Source of the DNA: Bacillus sp. 03113
GTDB lineage: Bacteria; Bacillota; Bacilli; Bacillales; Cytobacillaceae
Reading direction: 5' to 3'
DNA length: 64,000 nucleotides
NCBI RefSeq assembly: GCF_006546985.1
Contig: NZ_VATK01000005.1
Location: forward strand, 1-64,000
Position numbers and translations under genes: made by a program. Numbering within the stretch: position 1 is the stretch's first letter; each line of letters begins with the position of its first letter. The notes under the pieces were generated by a model. It saw nothing but the letters and a program-made list of their open reading frames with translations, was not told the DNA's origin and did no database searches. Shown here in pieces: positions 34,069 to 45,788 of this stretch.

Positions 34069-35199
34069 GTGGTAAGAGCAGCGTATATTCATATTCCTTT
34101 CTGTGAACACATATGTCATTATTGCGATTTTAATAAGGTTTTTCTCAAAGGTCAGCCAGTCGATCAATATTTGGATGCGTTGGAAAGAGAGATTGAACTG
34201 ACAATTGCTCAAATTCCTACCGATTACCTTAGCTCAATTTTTGTAGGCGGCGGGACTCCTACATCCCTTAATGAGAAACAGCTACAACGCTTATGTGAGA
34301 TCATTAAATCCCATTTACCTTATAATGAACAAACAGAGTTTACCTTTGAAGCAAATCCTGGTGATTTATCAAAAGAAAAACTTCAAACTCTATATACTTA
34401 CGGAGTGAATCGTCTGAGCTTTGGGGTACAAGCTTTTAATGATGAGCTACTAAAAAAAATCGGAAGATCTCATCGTGTAAAAGATGTCTTTCACACGATT
34501 GAAGCTGCGAAATCTACTGGGTTTCATAACATTAGCATTGACCTTATCTATAGCTTACCTGGACAAACTTTAGCTGATTTTAAAGAAACCCTATCTGCAG
34601 CATTCTCGTTGGATTTGCAGCATTTCTCTGGCTATTCCTTAATTATTGAGCCTAAAACTGTTTTTTATAATTTAATGCGAAAAGGGAAGCTTCCTTTGCC
34701 TGGTGAAGATGTTGAGGCCAGCATGTATGAGGAACTGATGGCACAAATGGAGCTGCATGGCTATCAACAATATGAAATAAGCAATTTTTCGAAAAAAGGC
34801 TTTGAGAGTCTGCATAACTTAACTTACTGGAATAATGAATATTATTATGGCTTTGGAGCGGGAGCTCATAGCTATGTTAATGGTTCAAGACGTGCTAATT
34901 ATGGTCCACTTAAAAAATATATGACTCCAATTGAACAAGGCCAACTTCCGCTTTTAGACGAACATTCAGTTACAAAAAAAGAGCAGATGGAAGAAGAAAT
35001 GTTTCTAGGTTTAAGAAAAACGGATGGAGTATCTTTTACTCATTTTTATCAAAAATATAATGAGGATTTACAAGAACGATTCCGCAGCGAAATAGAAGCT
35101 CTTGAAAAAAGGCAATTAATTCAATTGAAGAATGGAAAAGTATTCTTAACCAAACAAGGTCGTCTACTCGGGAATGAGGTTTTTCAATCTTTTTTATAA
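34069..35199 (+). CDS. hemW: HemW, heme chaperone of the radical SAM family
   Basis: The 376-aa product begins VRAAYIHIPFCEHICHYCDFN, containing the radical-SAM CxxxCxxC for a [4Fe-4S] cluster. GGGTPTSL, EANPGD, RLSFGVQAF and the C-terminal HemN-type domain (LTYWNNEYYYGFGAGAHSYVNG) follow. It lacks features of true coproporphyrinogen dehydrogenase and is annotated HemW in current usage, a heme-binding chaperone. GTG 34069 with AGAGGTGAAAA is chosen; an earlier frame start runs through the terminator hairpin. Confidence 0.92.
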   Translation: MVRAAYIHIPFCEHICHYCDFNKVFLKGQPVDQYLDALEREIELTIAQIPTDYLSSIFVGGGTPTSLNEKQLQRLCEIIKSHLPYNEQTEFTFEANPGDLSKEKLQTLYTYGVNRLSFGVQAFNDELLKKIGRSHRVKDVFHTIEAAKSTGFHNISIDLIYSLPGQTLADFKETLSAAFSLDLQHFSGYSLIIEPKTVFYNLMRKGKLPLPGEDVEASMYEELMAQMELHGYQQYEISNFSKKGFESLHNLTYWNNEYYYGFGAGAHSYVNGSRRANYGPLKKYMTPIEQGQLPLLDEHSVTKKEQMEEEMFLGLRKTDGVSFTHFYQKYNEDLQERFRSEIEALEKRQLIQLKNGKVFLTKQGRLLGNEVFQSFL

Positions 35200-35256
35200 A
35201 CTAGCTTTACATTCATCGATTATGCGGAAGTTTTCTTTTAAAAAAAGATCAAATCA

Positions 35257-35284
35257 TTGACACACTCCCCTTTTATTTGATAAT
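35257..35284 (+). promoter_or_regulatory. Sigma-A promoter of the hrcA heat-shock operon
   Basis: TTGACA (35257-35262), 16-base spacer, GATAAT (35279-35284). Start site is expected just inside or before the CIRCE operator. Confidence 0.85.
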
Positions 35285-35296
35285 TTATTAATATAA

Positions 35297-35323
35297 TTAG
35301 CACTCGTTAATATGGAGTGCTAA
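35297..35323. promoter_or_regulatory. CIRCE operator
   Basis: TTAGCACTC (35297-35305), nine spacer bases, GAGTGCTAA (35315-35323): exact match to the CIRCE consensus. HrcA, encoded immediately downstream, binds it to repress the operon. Confidence 0.97.
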
Positions 35324-35338
35324 CAGGGGTGATTTACT

Positions 35339-36370
35339 TTGTTAACAGATCGTCAATTATTAATTTTCCAAGTGATTGTTGATGATTTCATTCGATCTGC
35401 TCAACCAGTCGGTTCGAGAACCTTGTCAAAAAAGGAAGAAATATCTTTTAGTTCTGCCACGATTCGAAATGAAATGGCAGACCTGGAAGAATTAGGTTTT
35501 ATTGAAAAAACTCATACTTCTTCTGGGCGAGTTCCTTCTGAAAAAGGGTATCGATACTATGTTGATCATCTGCTTTCACCTCAAAAATTAAATCAAGAAG
35601 ATGTAATAAAAATTAACTCTGTATTTACAGAAAGAATATACGAGCTTGAAAAAATTGTACAAAAATCAGCAAGAATTTTATCTGAATTAACGAATTATAC
35701 TTCAATCGTTTTAGGACCTGCCGTGAGAGAGCATAAACTTAAGCGAATTCAAATTGTGCCACTTAACAATCAAACAGCCATTGCAATCATTGTGACGGAT
35801 ACCGGGCATGTAGAAAATAAAATGTTTCAGCTTCCAGATATGAATGCGGATGAAGTTGAAAAGCTGGTTAATATCCTGAATGATCGCCTCGTTGGTGTAC
35901 CATTGGACAAATTGAATGATAAAATTTATAGAGAAGTGGCTCTGTTAATAAAAAAACATATTCGTAATTATGACTACATTCTTCGCTCCTTATCAGATAC
36001 AATTACCTTGAATAAACACCATGAAAAGCTTTTCTTTGGCGGGAAAACGAATATGCTTAGCCAGCCTGAATTTCATGATATTGAAAAAATTCGTGGTTTA
36101 ATGAATATGATTGAGCAAGAAGAAAGGATTCATGAGTTAATACGGAGTCAACATTCAGGGATTAATATTAAAATCGGGCGAGAAAATAAAAATACGGCCA
36201 TGGAAAATTGCAGCTTAATTACGGCATCTTATTCAGTTGGAAGCGAACAACTGGGCACTATCGCCATTTTAGGTCCTACTAGAATGGAATATTCACGTGT
36301 AATCAGTTTGTTGCAATTTCTTACAAGCGATTTAACGGCTGTACTGACAAAACTGTATCAAAATGATTAA
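35339..36370 (+). CDS. hrcA: Heat-inducible transcription repressor HrcA
   Basis: The 343-aa product has the N-terminal winged helix ([54 protein letters not shown]), then [22 protein letters not shown] and the GAF-like C-terminal domain. It represses CIRCE-bearing promoters and is kept active by GroEL. Start is TTG 35339 after AGGGGTGAT. First gene of the hrcA-grpE-dnaK unit; autoregulated through the upstream CIRCE. Confidence 0.96.
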   Translation: MLTDRQLLIFQVIVDDFIRSAQPVGSRTLSKKEEISFSSATIRNEMADLEELGFIEKTHTSSGRVPSEKGYRYYVDHLLSPQKLNQEDVIKINSVFTERIYELEKIVQKSARILSELTNYTSIVLGPAVREHKLKRIQIVPLNNQTAIAIIVTDTGHVENKMFQLPDMNADEVEKLVNILNDRLVGVPLDKLNDKIYREVALLIKKHIRNYDYILRSLSDTITLNKHHEKLFFGGKTNMLSQPEFHDIEKIRGLMNMIEQEERIHELIRSQHSGINIKIGRENKNTAMENCSLITASYSVGSEQLGTIAILGPTRMEYSRVISLLQFLTSDLTAVLTKLYQND

Positions 36371-36494
36371 GGGTGGAAATATTGTTGAAGATGGAATGAA
36401 TGTTCCATCTCTTTCCGATGTCTAGCCCCTAATGAAAATCAAAGTGATTATTATGGTTATTATATAAATTTATCCTTTGAGGGAGGTGAATACG

Positions 36495-37082
36495 TTGCAA
36501 GAAGAAAAATCAACGATGAATGAAGAACAAATCTCAAATGACATAGAAAAAAATGATGATGTTATTGAAGAGGTTTTTGCAGAAAATGAAGTGGCTGAAG
36601 AAGAAGCTGTTGATGCAGAATTAACTGCAGCTCAAACGAAGGTAGCAGAGTTAGAAGCAAAATTAGTAGAAGCAGATAATCGATATCTTCGACTTCAAGC
36701 TGATTTTGATAATTCTCGTCGCCGTGCAAAGCTTGACCTTGAAGCGACTCAAAAATATAGATCACAAAGCTTAATTCTTGATTTGCTGCCTGCAATCGAT
36801 AATTTTGAAAGAGCAATAAAAATGGAAGTTGAAAATGAACAGTCAAAATCCTTGTTGCAAGGAATGGAGATGGTTTATCGCAGCTTACTAGAGGCATTGA
36901 AAAAAGAGGGTGCAGAACCGATTGAATCGGTTGGAAAAGAATTTGATCCTCACGTTCATCAAGCTGTGATGCAAGTAGAAGATGACAATTTTGAACCTAA
37001 TGTCGTGGTTGAAGAGTTTCAAAAAGGGTATAAGCTAAAAGATCGTGTTATTCGTCCAGCGATGGTAAAGGTTAATCAATAG
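36495..37082 (+). CDS. grpE: GrpE, DnaK nucleotide exchange factor
   Basis: The 195-aa product has an acidic N-terminus, a long coiled helix ([34 protein letters not shown]) and the beta domain signature [44 protein letters not shown]. The frame opens at 36477, but GAGGGAGGTGAA lies between that codon and TTG 36495, which is therefore taken as the start. Sits between hrcA and dnaK. Confidence 0.95.
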   Translation: MQEEKSTMNEEQISNDIEKNDDVIEEVFAENEVAEEEAVDAELTAAQTKVAELEAKLVEADNRYLRLQADFDNSRRRAKLDLEATQKYRSQSLILDLLPAIDNFERAIKMEVENEQSKSLLQGMEMVYRSLLEALKKEGAEPIESVGKEFDPHVHQAVMQVEDDNFEPNVVVEEFQKGYKLKDRVIRPAMVKVNQ

Positions 37083-37116
37083 CATATGCTACATATTAAT
37101 TTATATGGAGGTTTAA

Positions 37117-38946
<1,830 letters not shown>

Positions 38947-38962
38947 TCGATAATCATGACCG

Positions 38963-39004
38963 AAAAAGTCAAAGTCAGGTCTATCTTGACTTTGACTTTT
39001 TCTT
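38963..39004 (+). terminator. Terminator after dnaK
   Basis: AAAAAGTCAAAGTCA (38963-38977), loop of 9, TGACTTTGACTTTTT (38987-39001): perfect 15-bp stem ending in a T-run. Confidence 0.88.
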
Positions 39005-39032
39005 ATGTAATAAGTTTTTTGAGAGTTAGAAG

Positions 39033-39230
39033 GGTGCCTAGCGACGTACAGGATGTACGAGTGCCGATGAAGACATACGGCCGTGGCGTTTTAAATCGGC
39101 CGCTTTTCTATCTGTCTAGCTGCAACGCCTAGCTGCCCGGATCATAAGCCACAATACTCCAAAAATCAGGATTTTCTGCGTATTGTGTTTTATGTCTGTC
39201 GCAGCTGATCAAGGCGTTTCCGCTTTTCTA
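39033..39230. repeat. Two adjacent family B modules between dnaK and dnaJ
   Basis: First GTGCCTAGCGACGTACAGG..GATGAAGACATACGGCCGTGGC..AATCGGCCGCTTTTC, then TGTCTAGCTGCAACGCCTAG with the CGGATCATAAGCCACAATACTCC module and GCTGATCAAGGCG..CGCTTTTC. The pair splits an operon that is contiguous in B. subtilis. Confidence 0.75.
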
Positions 39231-39231
39231 A

Positions 39232-39259
39232 TTGACTTATAAACATGAAATGATACAAT
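39232..39259 (+). promoter_or_regulatory. Candidate sigma-A promoter for dnaJ
   Basis: TTGACT (39232-39237), 16-base spacer, TACAAT (39254-39259), immediately after the repeat. It would let dnaJ-prmA-rsmE-mtaB be transcribed without CIRCE control. Confidence 0.6.
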
Positions 39260-39294
39260 TACATTTATGTGAAATGAATCGGGGAGTGGTAATC

Positions 39295-40437
39295 ATGTCT
39301 AAAAGGGATTACTATGAAGTTCTTGGCGTGTCAAAATCGGCATCAAAGGACGAAATAAAGAAAGCTTATCGCAAGCTTTCTAAAAAGTATCATCCTGATA
39401 TTAACAAAGAGCCAGATGCAGAATCAAAATTCAAAGAAGTCAAGGAAGCCTATGAAGTGTTAAGTGATGATCAAAAAAAGGCTCACTATGATCAATTCGG
39501 ACATACAGATCCGAACCAAGGCTTTGGAGGTTCAGGTGATTTTGGAGGCTTTGGAGGCGGTGGCTTCGGTGGCTTCGAGGATATTTTTAATACCTTCTTC
39601 GGAGGCGGAGGAAATGGCAGACGCCGTGATCCAAATGCTCCAAGACAAGGTGCGGATCTACAATATACGATGGCATTGTCCTTTGAAGATGCTGTATTTG
39701 GTAAAGAAACAGATGTCGAAATTCCGCGTGAAGAAACATGTGAAACGTGTGAAGGCTCTGGTGCAAAACCAGGAACAAAGCCTGTAACGTGTCAGCATTG
39801 TCAAGGAACTGGACAACTAAATGTAGAACAAAATACCCCATTTGGTAAAATTGTTAACCGTCGGGTATGTAATCACTGTAATGGAACTGGTAAAGAAATT
39901 AAGTTTAAATGTTCTACCTGTCATGGTACTGGAAAAGTGAAAAAACGTAGAAAAATACATGTGAAAATTCCAGCAGGAATTGATGATGGACAGCAATTAC
40001 GTGTTACTGGTCAAGGGGAGCCTGGAGTAAACGGCGGTCCTGCAGGTGATTTGTACATCGTTTTTCATGTGAGAGAGCATGAATTTTTCGAACGAGATGG
40101 TGATGATGTCTACTGTGAAATGCCTGTAACCTTTGTCCAAGCAACCCTTGGTGATGATATTGAGATACCAACCCTGCATGGAAAAGTAAAGCTTAAGGTG
40201 CCTGCAGGAACTCAAACAGGGACTAAATTCCGATTGAAAGGAAAAGGAATTCCAAATGTAAGAGGATACGGTACAGGTGACCAGCATATTATTGTACGAA
40301 TTGTTACCCCAACAAAGCTATCGGAAAAGCAAAAGCAGTTGCTGCAGGAATTTGCAGAAATCAGCGGTCAGGTTCCGCAAGGTGAACAAGAAGAAAGTTT
40401 CTTCTCTAAGGTAAAAAGAGCCTTCAAGGGTGAATAA
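39295..40437 (+). CDS. dnaJ: Chaperone protein DnaJ (Hsp40)
   Basis: The 380-aa product has the J domain with HPD ([14 protein letters not shown], about 33), a Gly/Phe-rich segment ([21 protein letters not shown], about 75-95) and four CxxCxGxG zinc repeats ([32 protein letters not shown]). C-terminal beta domains follow. It stimulates DnaK ATPase and delivers substrates. ATG 39295 follows GGGGAGTGG; the 21-codon upstream frame extension overlaps the promoter and is rejected. Confidence 0.97.
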   Translation: MSKRDYYEVLGVSKSASKDEIKKAYRKLSKKYHPDINKEPDAESKFKEVKEAYEVLSDDQKKAHYDQFGHTDPNQGFGGSGDFGGFGGGGFGGFEDIFNTFFGGGGNGRRRDPNAPRQGADLQYTMALSFEDAVFGKETDVEIPREETCETCEGSGAKPGTKPVTCQHCQGTGQLNVEQNTPFGKIVNRRVCNHCNGTGKEIKFKCSTCHGTGKVKKRRKIHVKIPAGIDDGQQLRVTGQGEPGVNGGPAGDLYIVFHVREHEFFERDGDDVYCEMPVTFVQATLGDDIEIPTLHGKVKLKVPAGTQTGTKFRLKGKGIPNVRGYGTGDQHIIVRIVTPTKLSEKQKQLLQEFAEISGQVPQGEQEESFFSKVKRAFKGE

Positions 40438-40457
40438 AGGGAAATGGAGTTGGTAGA

Positions 40458-41396
40458 ATGAAATGGTCTGAAATCAGTATTCATACGACAAATGAAGCTA
40501 TTGAACCGATTTCAAATATTTTGTATGAAGCTGGAGCAAGCGGGATTGTCATTGAAGACCCGTTTGATCTTGTGAAAGAAAGAGAGGATCAATTCGGTGA
40601 AATCTACCAACTCAACCCAGATGATTATCCTGAGGAGGGTGTAATCATTAAAGCTTATTTACCTGTGAATAGCTTTTTAGGAGAAACGGTTGAAGAAATC
40701 AAAGAAGCTATAAATAATTTGATCATTTACAATATTGATATTGGATTGAACAAAGTATCAATTAGCGAAGTGAATGAAGAAGAATGGGCAACAGCTTGGA
40801 AAAAATATTATAACCCGGTAAAGATCTCTGAAAAGTTTACCATTGTCCCTACATGGGAGGATTATACCCCAGTTAATAGCGATGAACTTATTATTGAGCT
40901 AGATCCCGGCATGGCGTTTGGTACAGGTACACATCCAACGACAGTGATGTGTATACAAGCAATAGAGAGAACTGTCCAAAAGGGTGATGTTGTCATTGAT
41001 GTTGGCACTGGCTCTGGTGTTTTAAGCATTGCTGCAGCTATGGTGGGAGCATCAAAGGTTTATGCTCTAGACTTAGATGAGGTGGCTGTAACAGCTGCAC
41101 GCTTAAATGTAAAATTAAACAAGGTGCATGATCGGGTTCTTGTTTCACAGAATAATCTTCTTGATGGAATCGAAGAACAGCCTAATATCATTGTGGCGAA
41201 TATTTTAGCAGAGGTTATTATCCGTTTTACCGAGGATGTCTATCGAGTGCTAAATTCTGGAGGGACCTTCATAGCTTCCGGAATTATCCTACAGAAAAAA
41301 CAACAAGTAAAAGATGCACTTATTCAAGCTGGGTTTGAAATTGAAGAAACGATGCAAATGGAAGATTGGATTGCCATTATAGCGAAGAAAAAATAG
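40458..41396 (+). CDS. prmA: Ribosomal protein L11 methyltransferase
   Basis: The 312-aa product has an N-terminal L11-binding region ([16 protein letters not shown], about 109) and the SAM-binding domain with [29 protein letters not shown] (about 179) and NILAEVI (NPPY-like). It trimethylates L11. Follows dnaJ by 20 bases, so probably cotranscribed, and is closed by a terminator. Confidence 0.95.
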   Translation: MKWSEISIHTTNEAIEPISNILYEAGASGIVIEDPFDLVKEREDQFGEIYQLNPDDYPEEGVIIKAYLPVNSFLGETVEEIKEAINNLIIYNIDIGLNKVSISEVNEEEWATAWKKYYNPVKISEKFTIVPTWEDYTPVNSDELIIELDPGMAFGTGTHPTTVMCIQAIERTVQKGDVVIDVGTGSGVLSIAAAMVGASKVYALDLDEVAVTAARLNVKLNKVHDRVLVSQNNLLDGIEEQPNIIVANILAEVIIRFTEDVYRVLNSGGTFIASGIILQKKQQVKDALIQAGFEIEETMQMEDWIAIIAKKK

Positions 41397-41402
41397 ACGA
41401 TT

Positions 41403-41430
41403 AAAGGGAGAGGAAGCCATCTCCCTTTTT
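41403..41430 (+). terminator. Terminator after prmA
   Basis: AAAGGGAGA (41403-41411), loop of 8, TCTCCCTTT (41420-41428), then T. Confidence 0.82.
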
Positions 41431-41444
41431 CATAGTTATTTTTA

Positions 41445-41656
41445 GGCTGTTTTCTCAAAGTTTGTTGCTTTTGACATGAAAAAACATTGGGAGAAACGTT
41501 ACGGAGCAGCCTGCATACACGTAGACTCCTGTGGGAATGCGAGAAAGACGAGACCCCGCAGGAGCGTATGCGACGAGGAGGCTTGACGCTCGCCCACGGA
41601 AAGCGAAGTGTATACAGGCTGCGCGTTTAAAAGCAACAATCCATACGAAAGCAGCC
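41445..41656 (+). mobile_element. Family A miniature element, copy 3 (prmA/rsmE gap)
   Basis: A 212-bp copy, ends GGCTGTTTTC / GAAAGCAGCC. Flanks TATTTTTA (41437-41444) and CATTTTTA (41657-41664) match at seven of eight bases, a slightly decayed target duplication. Confidence 0.88.
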
Positions 41657-41742
41657 CATTTTTAAGTAGTAAGTCTCCCTTGTCAAGTTTATATTTTTAT
41701 AGATATGGCTTGACATGAATTCACTAAAAGGATGGTGCATAC

Positions 41743-42486
41743 ATGCAACGATATTTTGCTAATCAAGATCATAATAGATTTCATATTGAAGGCGATGATT
41801 TTCACCATATTGTTCGTGTTATGCGCATGAATATGGGAGAACAGATTATTTGTGTAAATAAAGATCAGCAAGCAGCTATTTGTACAATTGAAGAAATTAC
41901 CGATGAACAAGTTGCTGCAAAGGTTGTACAATGGATCGAAGAAGCTTCAGAGCTGCCTATTCATGTTACAATTGTTAGCGGGTTGCCTAAAGGGGATAAG
42001 CTTGAATGGATTATTCAAAAAGGAACAGAGCTCGGCGCTAAGCTGTTTATCCCTTTTACTTCAGCTCGTTCTGTGATAAAATGGGACGGAAAAAAAGCAG
42101 AAAAAAAGCTTATTCGCTGGAATAAAATTGCAAAAGAAGCAGCTGAACAGTCCCATCGACAAACGATCCCAAAGGTAATGGATCCGATTAACATAAAACA
42201 GCTGATTCAATTAGGACAAAGCTATGATGCCAAGCTTATTGCATTTGAAGAAGAAGCTAAGATTGGAGAGGCCTCCATATTTGCAAAAACGTTAGACACT
42301 ATGGAAACAGGACAGTCCCTTCTTATTGTATTTGGCCCTGAAGGTGGATTAAGTACAGAAGAAGTGAATCAATTAAAGGAACAGGGCTTTCACTGCTGCG
42401 GTTTAGGTCCTAGAATTTTAAGAACAGAAACAGCACCGTTGTACGCACTTTCTGCTGTTTCCTATCATTATGAATTATTGAGGTGA
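41743..42486 (+). CDS. rsmE: 16S rRNA (uracil1498-N3)-methyltransferase
   Basis: The 247-aa product begins MQRYFANQDHNRFHIEGDDFHHIVRVMRM (PUA-like domain) and ends with the SPOUT trefoil-knot SAM site IVFGPEGGLSTEEV plus LGPRILRTETAPLYAL. It methylates U1498 of 16S rRNA. ATG 41743 follows AAAGGATGG. Eight bases separate it from mtaB. Confidence 0.94.
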   Translation: MQRYFANQDHNRFHIEGDDFHHIVRVMRMNMGEQIICVNKDQQAAICTIEEITDEQVAAKVVQWIEEASELPIHVTIVSGLPKGDKLEWIIQKGTELGAKLFIPFTSARSVIKWDGKKAEKKLIRWNKIAKEAAEQSHRQTIPKVMDPINIKQLIQLGQSYDAKLIAFEEEAKIGEASIFAKTLDTMETGQSLLIVFGPEGGLSTEEVNQLKEQGFHCCGLGPRILRTETAPLYALSAVSYHYELLR

Positions 42487-42493
42487 ATAAATC

Positions 42494-43846
42494 ATGCCTA
42501 CAGTTGCCTTTCACACGCTAGGCTGTAAAGTAAATCATTATGAAACAGAAGCGATATGGCACCTTTTTAAAGAATCCGGCTATGAACGTGTTGAATTTGA
42601 ATCTACATCAGATGTTTATATTATAAATACATGTACTGTAACGAATACAGGAGATAAAAAAAGCCGTCAAGTCATTCGGCGTGCAGTTAGGAAAAATCCT
42701 GATGCAGTCATTTGTGTAACAGGATGTTACGCACAAACGTCTCCAGCAGAGATTATGGCTATCCCAGGGGTTGATATCGTTGTTGGTACACAAGATCGAG
42801 TGAAAATGCTGGACTATATCGAACAATATAAACAAGAACGCCAGCCAATTAATGCAGTTGGAAATATTATGAAGAATCGAGTGTATGAAGAGTTAGATGT
42901 TCCTGAGTTTTCAGATCGGACTCGTGCTTCATTAAAAATTCAAGAAGGCTGCAATAATTTTTGTACGTTTTGCATCATTCCTTGGGCTAGAGGTCTTATG
43001 AGATCTCGAGACCCAAAAGAAGTTATTCATCAAGCACAGCAGCTTGTGGATGCAGGCTATCAAGAAATCGTTTTAACGGGTATTCATACAGGTGGATACG
43101 GCGAGGATATGAAAGATTATAATTTAGCAAAGCTTCTTCAAGATCTCGAAGCAGAGGTAAAAGGATTAAAAAGACTGCGTATATCTTCTATTGAAGCAAG
43201 TCAAATTACAGATGAAGTCATTGAAGTAATCAACCAATCGAATATCGTTGTTAGACATTTGCATATTCCATTGCAGTCAGGCTCTAATACTGTACTTAAA
43301 AGAATGAGAAGAAAATATACGATGGAGTTTTTCGGAGAGCGTATAAGTCTCCTAAAGAAAGCTCTTCCTGGCTTAGCTGTTACTTCGGATGTAATTGTTG
43401 GTTTTCCTGGTGAAACAGAGGAAGAGTTTATGGAAACGTATAACTTTATTAAAGAACACAAATTTTCAGAGCTTCATGTATTTCCTTATTCAAAGCGTAC
43501 AGGAACTCCTGCTGCTAGAATGGAAGATCAAATTGATGAAGACATTAAGAACGAACGTGTCCATCGATTAATCGCTCTCTCTAATCAATTAGCGAAGGAA
43601 TATGCATCTTCCTTTGAAGGTGAAGTATTAGAAGTTATTCCAGAGGAAGCATTCAAAGGAGAATCATCAGTCGAACAATATGTAGGTTATACAGATAATT
43701 ATTTAAAGGTTGTCTTCCCTGCTAATGAAGCAATGGTTGGTAAAATTATAAAGGTGAAGATAACAAAAGCTGGCTATCCGTATAATCAAGGTGAATTTGT
43801 ACGCGTACTAGAAAACAACGTTATTAAAGAAGCTGTAAATATATAA
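42494..43846 (+). CDS. mtaB: tRNA methylthiotransferase MtaB (t6A37 to ms2t6A37)
   Basis: The 450-aa product has an N-terminal cluster-binding UPF0004 domain with three Cys (LGCKVN, NTCTVT, TGCYAQ). The radical-SAM motif is GCNNFCTFCIIPWARG (about 150-165), and a C-terminal TRAM domain follows. It adds methylthio to t6A at position 37 of tRNAs. Coupled to rsmE; ended by a terminator. Confidence 0.94.
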   Translation: MPTVAFHTLGCKVNHYETEAIWHLFKESGYERVEFESTSDVYIINTCTVTNTGDKKSRQVIRRAVRKNPDAVICVTGCYAQTSPAEIMAIPGVDIVVGTQDRVKMLDYIEQYKQERQPINAVGNIMKNRVYEELDVPEFSDRTRASLKIQEGCNNFCTFCIIPWARGLMRSRDPKEVIHQAQQLVDAGYQEIVLTGIHTGGYGEDMKDYNLAKLLQDLEAEVKGLKRLRISSIEASQITDEVIEVINQSNIVVRHLHIPLQSGSNTVLKRMRRKYTMEFFGERISLLKKALPGLAVTSDVIVGFPGETEEEFMETYNFIKEHKFSELHVFPYSKRTGTPAARMEDQIDEDIKNERVHRLIALSNQLAKEYASSFEGEVLEVIPEEAFKGESSVEQYVGYTDNYLKVVFPANEAMVGKIIKVKITKAGYPYNQGEFVRVLENNVIKEAVNI

Positions 43847-43850
43847 TTTG

Positions 43851-43878
43851 AGAACTGCTCATTACTGCAGTTCTTTTT
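43851..43878 (+). terminator. Terminator after mtaB
   Basis: AGAACTGC (43851-43858) pairs with GCAGTTCT (43867-43874), then T-run. Confidence 0.82.
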
Positions 43879-43929
43879 CTCGTTGTTTAGGAAATTATAA
43901 AATAGTTGTCTGTGGATAACTTTTATCGT

Positions 43930-44093
43930 AATGTATCGACGTCCAGCTCCAGCGCCCAGCGACTAGTGTCCACCCCACTCCTCCCTACGATAAGTCAACA
44001 TCGAATCGCTTTCGCTCTTCGTGTTTCCTTTATCTCAGTCGAAGCGGGGCCCAGTCCATACGTCGCTAAACGGGCGCTTCCGCTTTTGTTCTG
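43930..44093. repeat. Family B repeat with a unique inner module
   Basis: GACGTCCAGCTCCAGCGCCCAG at the left and ACGGGCGCTTCCGCTTTTG at the right are family B ends. The inner part (AGCGACTAGTG..CCC, AATCGCTTTCGC, AGTCGAAGCGGGGCCCAGTC..CGTCGCT) is not seen elsewhere here but also folds. It lies where B. subtilis has yqeW. Confidence 0.65.
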
Positions 44094-44139
44094 ATAAAAT
44101 AAAATATAAACATTCTCTTATAATGGAAGGAAGTCATTG

Positions 44140-44811
44140 ATGGAAACAAATATAGCTGGTTTTATCGATCATACACTGTTAAAAGCAAATGCAAGAAAAG
44201 CTGATATTGAAAAGCTCTGTCAGGAAGCAAAGGATTTTCAATTTGCTTCAGTCTGTATAAATCCTACATGGGTAGAGCTTGCAAGTAGTTTATTAAAAGG
44301 AACAAATGTAAAAGTTTGTACCGTAATAGGTTTCCCATTGGGTGCGACAACTTCAGAAACGAAAGCTTCTGAAACGCAACATGCAATTGATAACGGTGCA
44401 GAAGAAGTGGATATGGTCATCAATATTGGAGCACTTAAGGACGGAGAATATGAGCAGGTAGAAAATGATATTCAAGCTGTTGTTCAAGTGGCAAAAGGAA
44501 AAGCTATTGCGAAGGTCATTATTGAAACATGCCTGTTAACGGAAGAAGAAAAGGTTGTTGCTTGTCAGTTAGCAGTGAAGGCTGGAGCAGATTTTGTGAA
44601 AACATCCACTGGTTTTTCAACGGGAGGAGCCACGGTGGAGGATATTAAGCTGATGAGAAAAACGGTTGGACCAGAAATAGGTGTCAAAGCGTCAGGCGGC
44701 ATTAGAGATTTAGAGGATGCAAATAAAATGATCGAAGCCGGTGCAACTAGAATTGGTGCTAGCTCAGGGGTTGCCATTGTCAGCGGTCAAAGAAGTAATT
44801 CAACATATTAG
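44140..44811 (+). CDS. deoC: Deoxyribose-phosphate aldolase
   Basis: Cleaves 2-deoxyribose-5-phosphate to acetaldehyde and glyceraldehyde-3-phosphate. The 223-aa product has [11 protein letters not shown] (about 6-16), [22 protein letters not shown] and [14 protein letters not shown]. The Schiff-base Lys is in [16 protein letters not shown] (about 148-163), with [10 protein letters not shown] after it. ATG 44140 follows GGAAGGAAG; the frame also opens one codon earlier at TTG. It stands alone between terminators, apart from other deo genes. Confidence 0.94.
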   Translation: METNIAGFIDHTLLKANARKADIEKLCQEAKDFQFASVCINPTWVELASSLLKGTNVKVCTVIGFPLGATTSETKASETQHAIDNGAEEVDMVINIGALKDGEYEQVENDIQAVVQVAKGKAIAKVIIETCLLTEEEKVVACQLAVKAGADFVKTSTGFSTGGATVEDIKLMRKTVGPEIGVKASGGIRDLEDANKMIEAGATRIGASSGVAIVSGQRSNSTY

Positions 44812-44991
44812 TGAACAGAGTTCAGTAAGCTAAAAACTTCCGGAATTTAGGTTGGGATACTTCTCCAACAGATTGATATATCCCATTAAAGCTTGCATTA
44901 GAGGAAGACTATTGATTCTTAAAACCTGAATTACAAATCAGTAAAAAAGAAGGTTTACTTAAATCAAGACGCTATGGCAAGCTAAATTGTG
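44812..44991. other. Intergenic stretch without recognisable gene
   Basis: Between deoC and the rpsU promoter. Short frames in either direction are interrupted by stops and have no ribosome sites. No repeat family member is present. Confidence 0.5.
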
Positions 44992-45020
44992 TTGACCTTG
45001 TTTCGCTGTTATATTATAAT
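44992..45020 (+). promoter_or_regulatory. Sigma-A promoter of rpsU
   Basis: TTGACC (44992-44997), 17-base spacer, TATAAT (45015-45020). Confidence 0.85.
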
Positions 45021-45083
45021 TGCAAAGTACATGGAAATCCATGATTGATGTAAGTGTGTTGTGCTCGGAGGGAGGGAAAGAGA

Positions 45084-45257
45084 ATGTCTAAAACTGTCGT
45101 TCGTAAAAACGAATCGCTTGAAGATGCTCTTCGTCGCTTCAAACGTTCAGTATCAAAAACTGGTACTTTGCAAGAAGCAAGAAAGCGCGAATTCTACGAA
45201 AAACCTAGCGTAAAACGTAAGAAAAAGTCTGAAGCTGCTAGAAAACGTAAGTGGTAA
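45084..45257 (+). CDS. rpsU: 30S ribosomal protein S21
   Basis: The 57-aa basic product ([56 protein letters not shown]) is a complete S21. ATG 45084 follows GGAGGGAGG; the 10-codon upstream extension covers the ribosome site and is rejected. Cotranscribed with yqeY 17 bases later. Confidence 0.97.
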   Translation: MSKTVVRKNESLEDALRRFKRSVSKTGTLQEARKREFYEKPSVKRKKKSEAARKRKW

Positions 45258-45274
45258 GAGAGGGTGTACTTTGA

Positions 45275-45718
45275 ATGAGTCTTCTCGAGCGTTTAAATCA
45301 AGATATGAAACAAGCAATGAAAAATAAAGAAAAAGATAAACTCTCGGTCATTAGGATGATTAAAGCTGCTGTGCAAAATGAATCCATTAAGCATGGCAAA
45401 GAGCTTACAAATGATGAAGAGTTAACTGTCCTTTCTCGCGAAGTGAAACAACGCAAGGACTCCCTCCATGAATTTGAAAAAGCAGGTCGGAATGATCTTG
45501 TTGAAAAAGTACTTGCGGAATTAACGCATGTAGAAATATATTTACCTAAACAACTTTCTGAAGAGGAACTGAACGAAATCGTAAGTACAACGATTTCAGA
45601 AGTAGGTGCTTCTACAAAAGCTGAAATGGGCAAAGTGATGGCTGCATTAATGCCAAAAGTAAAAGGCAAGGCAGATGGATCACTTGTAAATAAACTTGTA
45701 CAACAACACCTTTCATAA
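45275..45718 (+). CDS. yqeY: YqeY/GatB-tail family protein
   Basis: The 147-aa helical product ([88 protein letters not shown]) matches the YqeY family, related to the tRNA-binding tail of GatB. Exact function unknown. ATG 45275 follows AGAGAGGGTG. Closed by a strong terminator. Confidence 0.93.
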   Translation: MSLLERLNQDMKQAMKNKEKDKLSVIRMIKAAVQNESIKHGKELTNDEELTVLSREVKQRKDSLHEFEKAGRNDLVEKVLAELTHVEIYLPKQLSEEELNEIVSTTISEVGASTKAEMGKVMAALMPKVKGKADGSLVNKLVQQHLS

Positions 45719-45737
45719 AATAAGTTCGAACTGTTAT

Positions 45738-45768
45738 AAGGGCTGTAGTCATTGACTACAGCCCTTTC
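45738..45768 (+). terminator. Terminator of rpsU-yqeY
   Basis: AAGGGCTGTAGTC (45738-45750), loop ATT, GACTACAGCCCTT (45754-45766): perfect 13-bp stem with T's. Confidence 0.88.
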
Positions 45769-45788
45769 ACTATTGAATTAATAATAAA

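Noticed and set aside
44812-44991. Possible transposase remnant after deoC
   Set aside because: Short minus-strand stretches look vaguely protein-like but are broken by stops, and no family could be named.
45298-45669. 123-aa minus-strand frame opposite yqeY
   Set aside because: Ser/Phe-rich antisense shadow of the Lys/Glu codons of yqeY.
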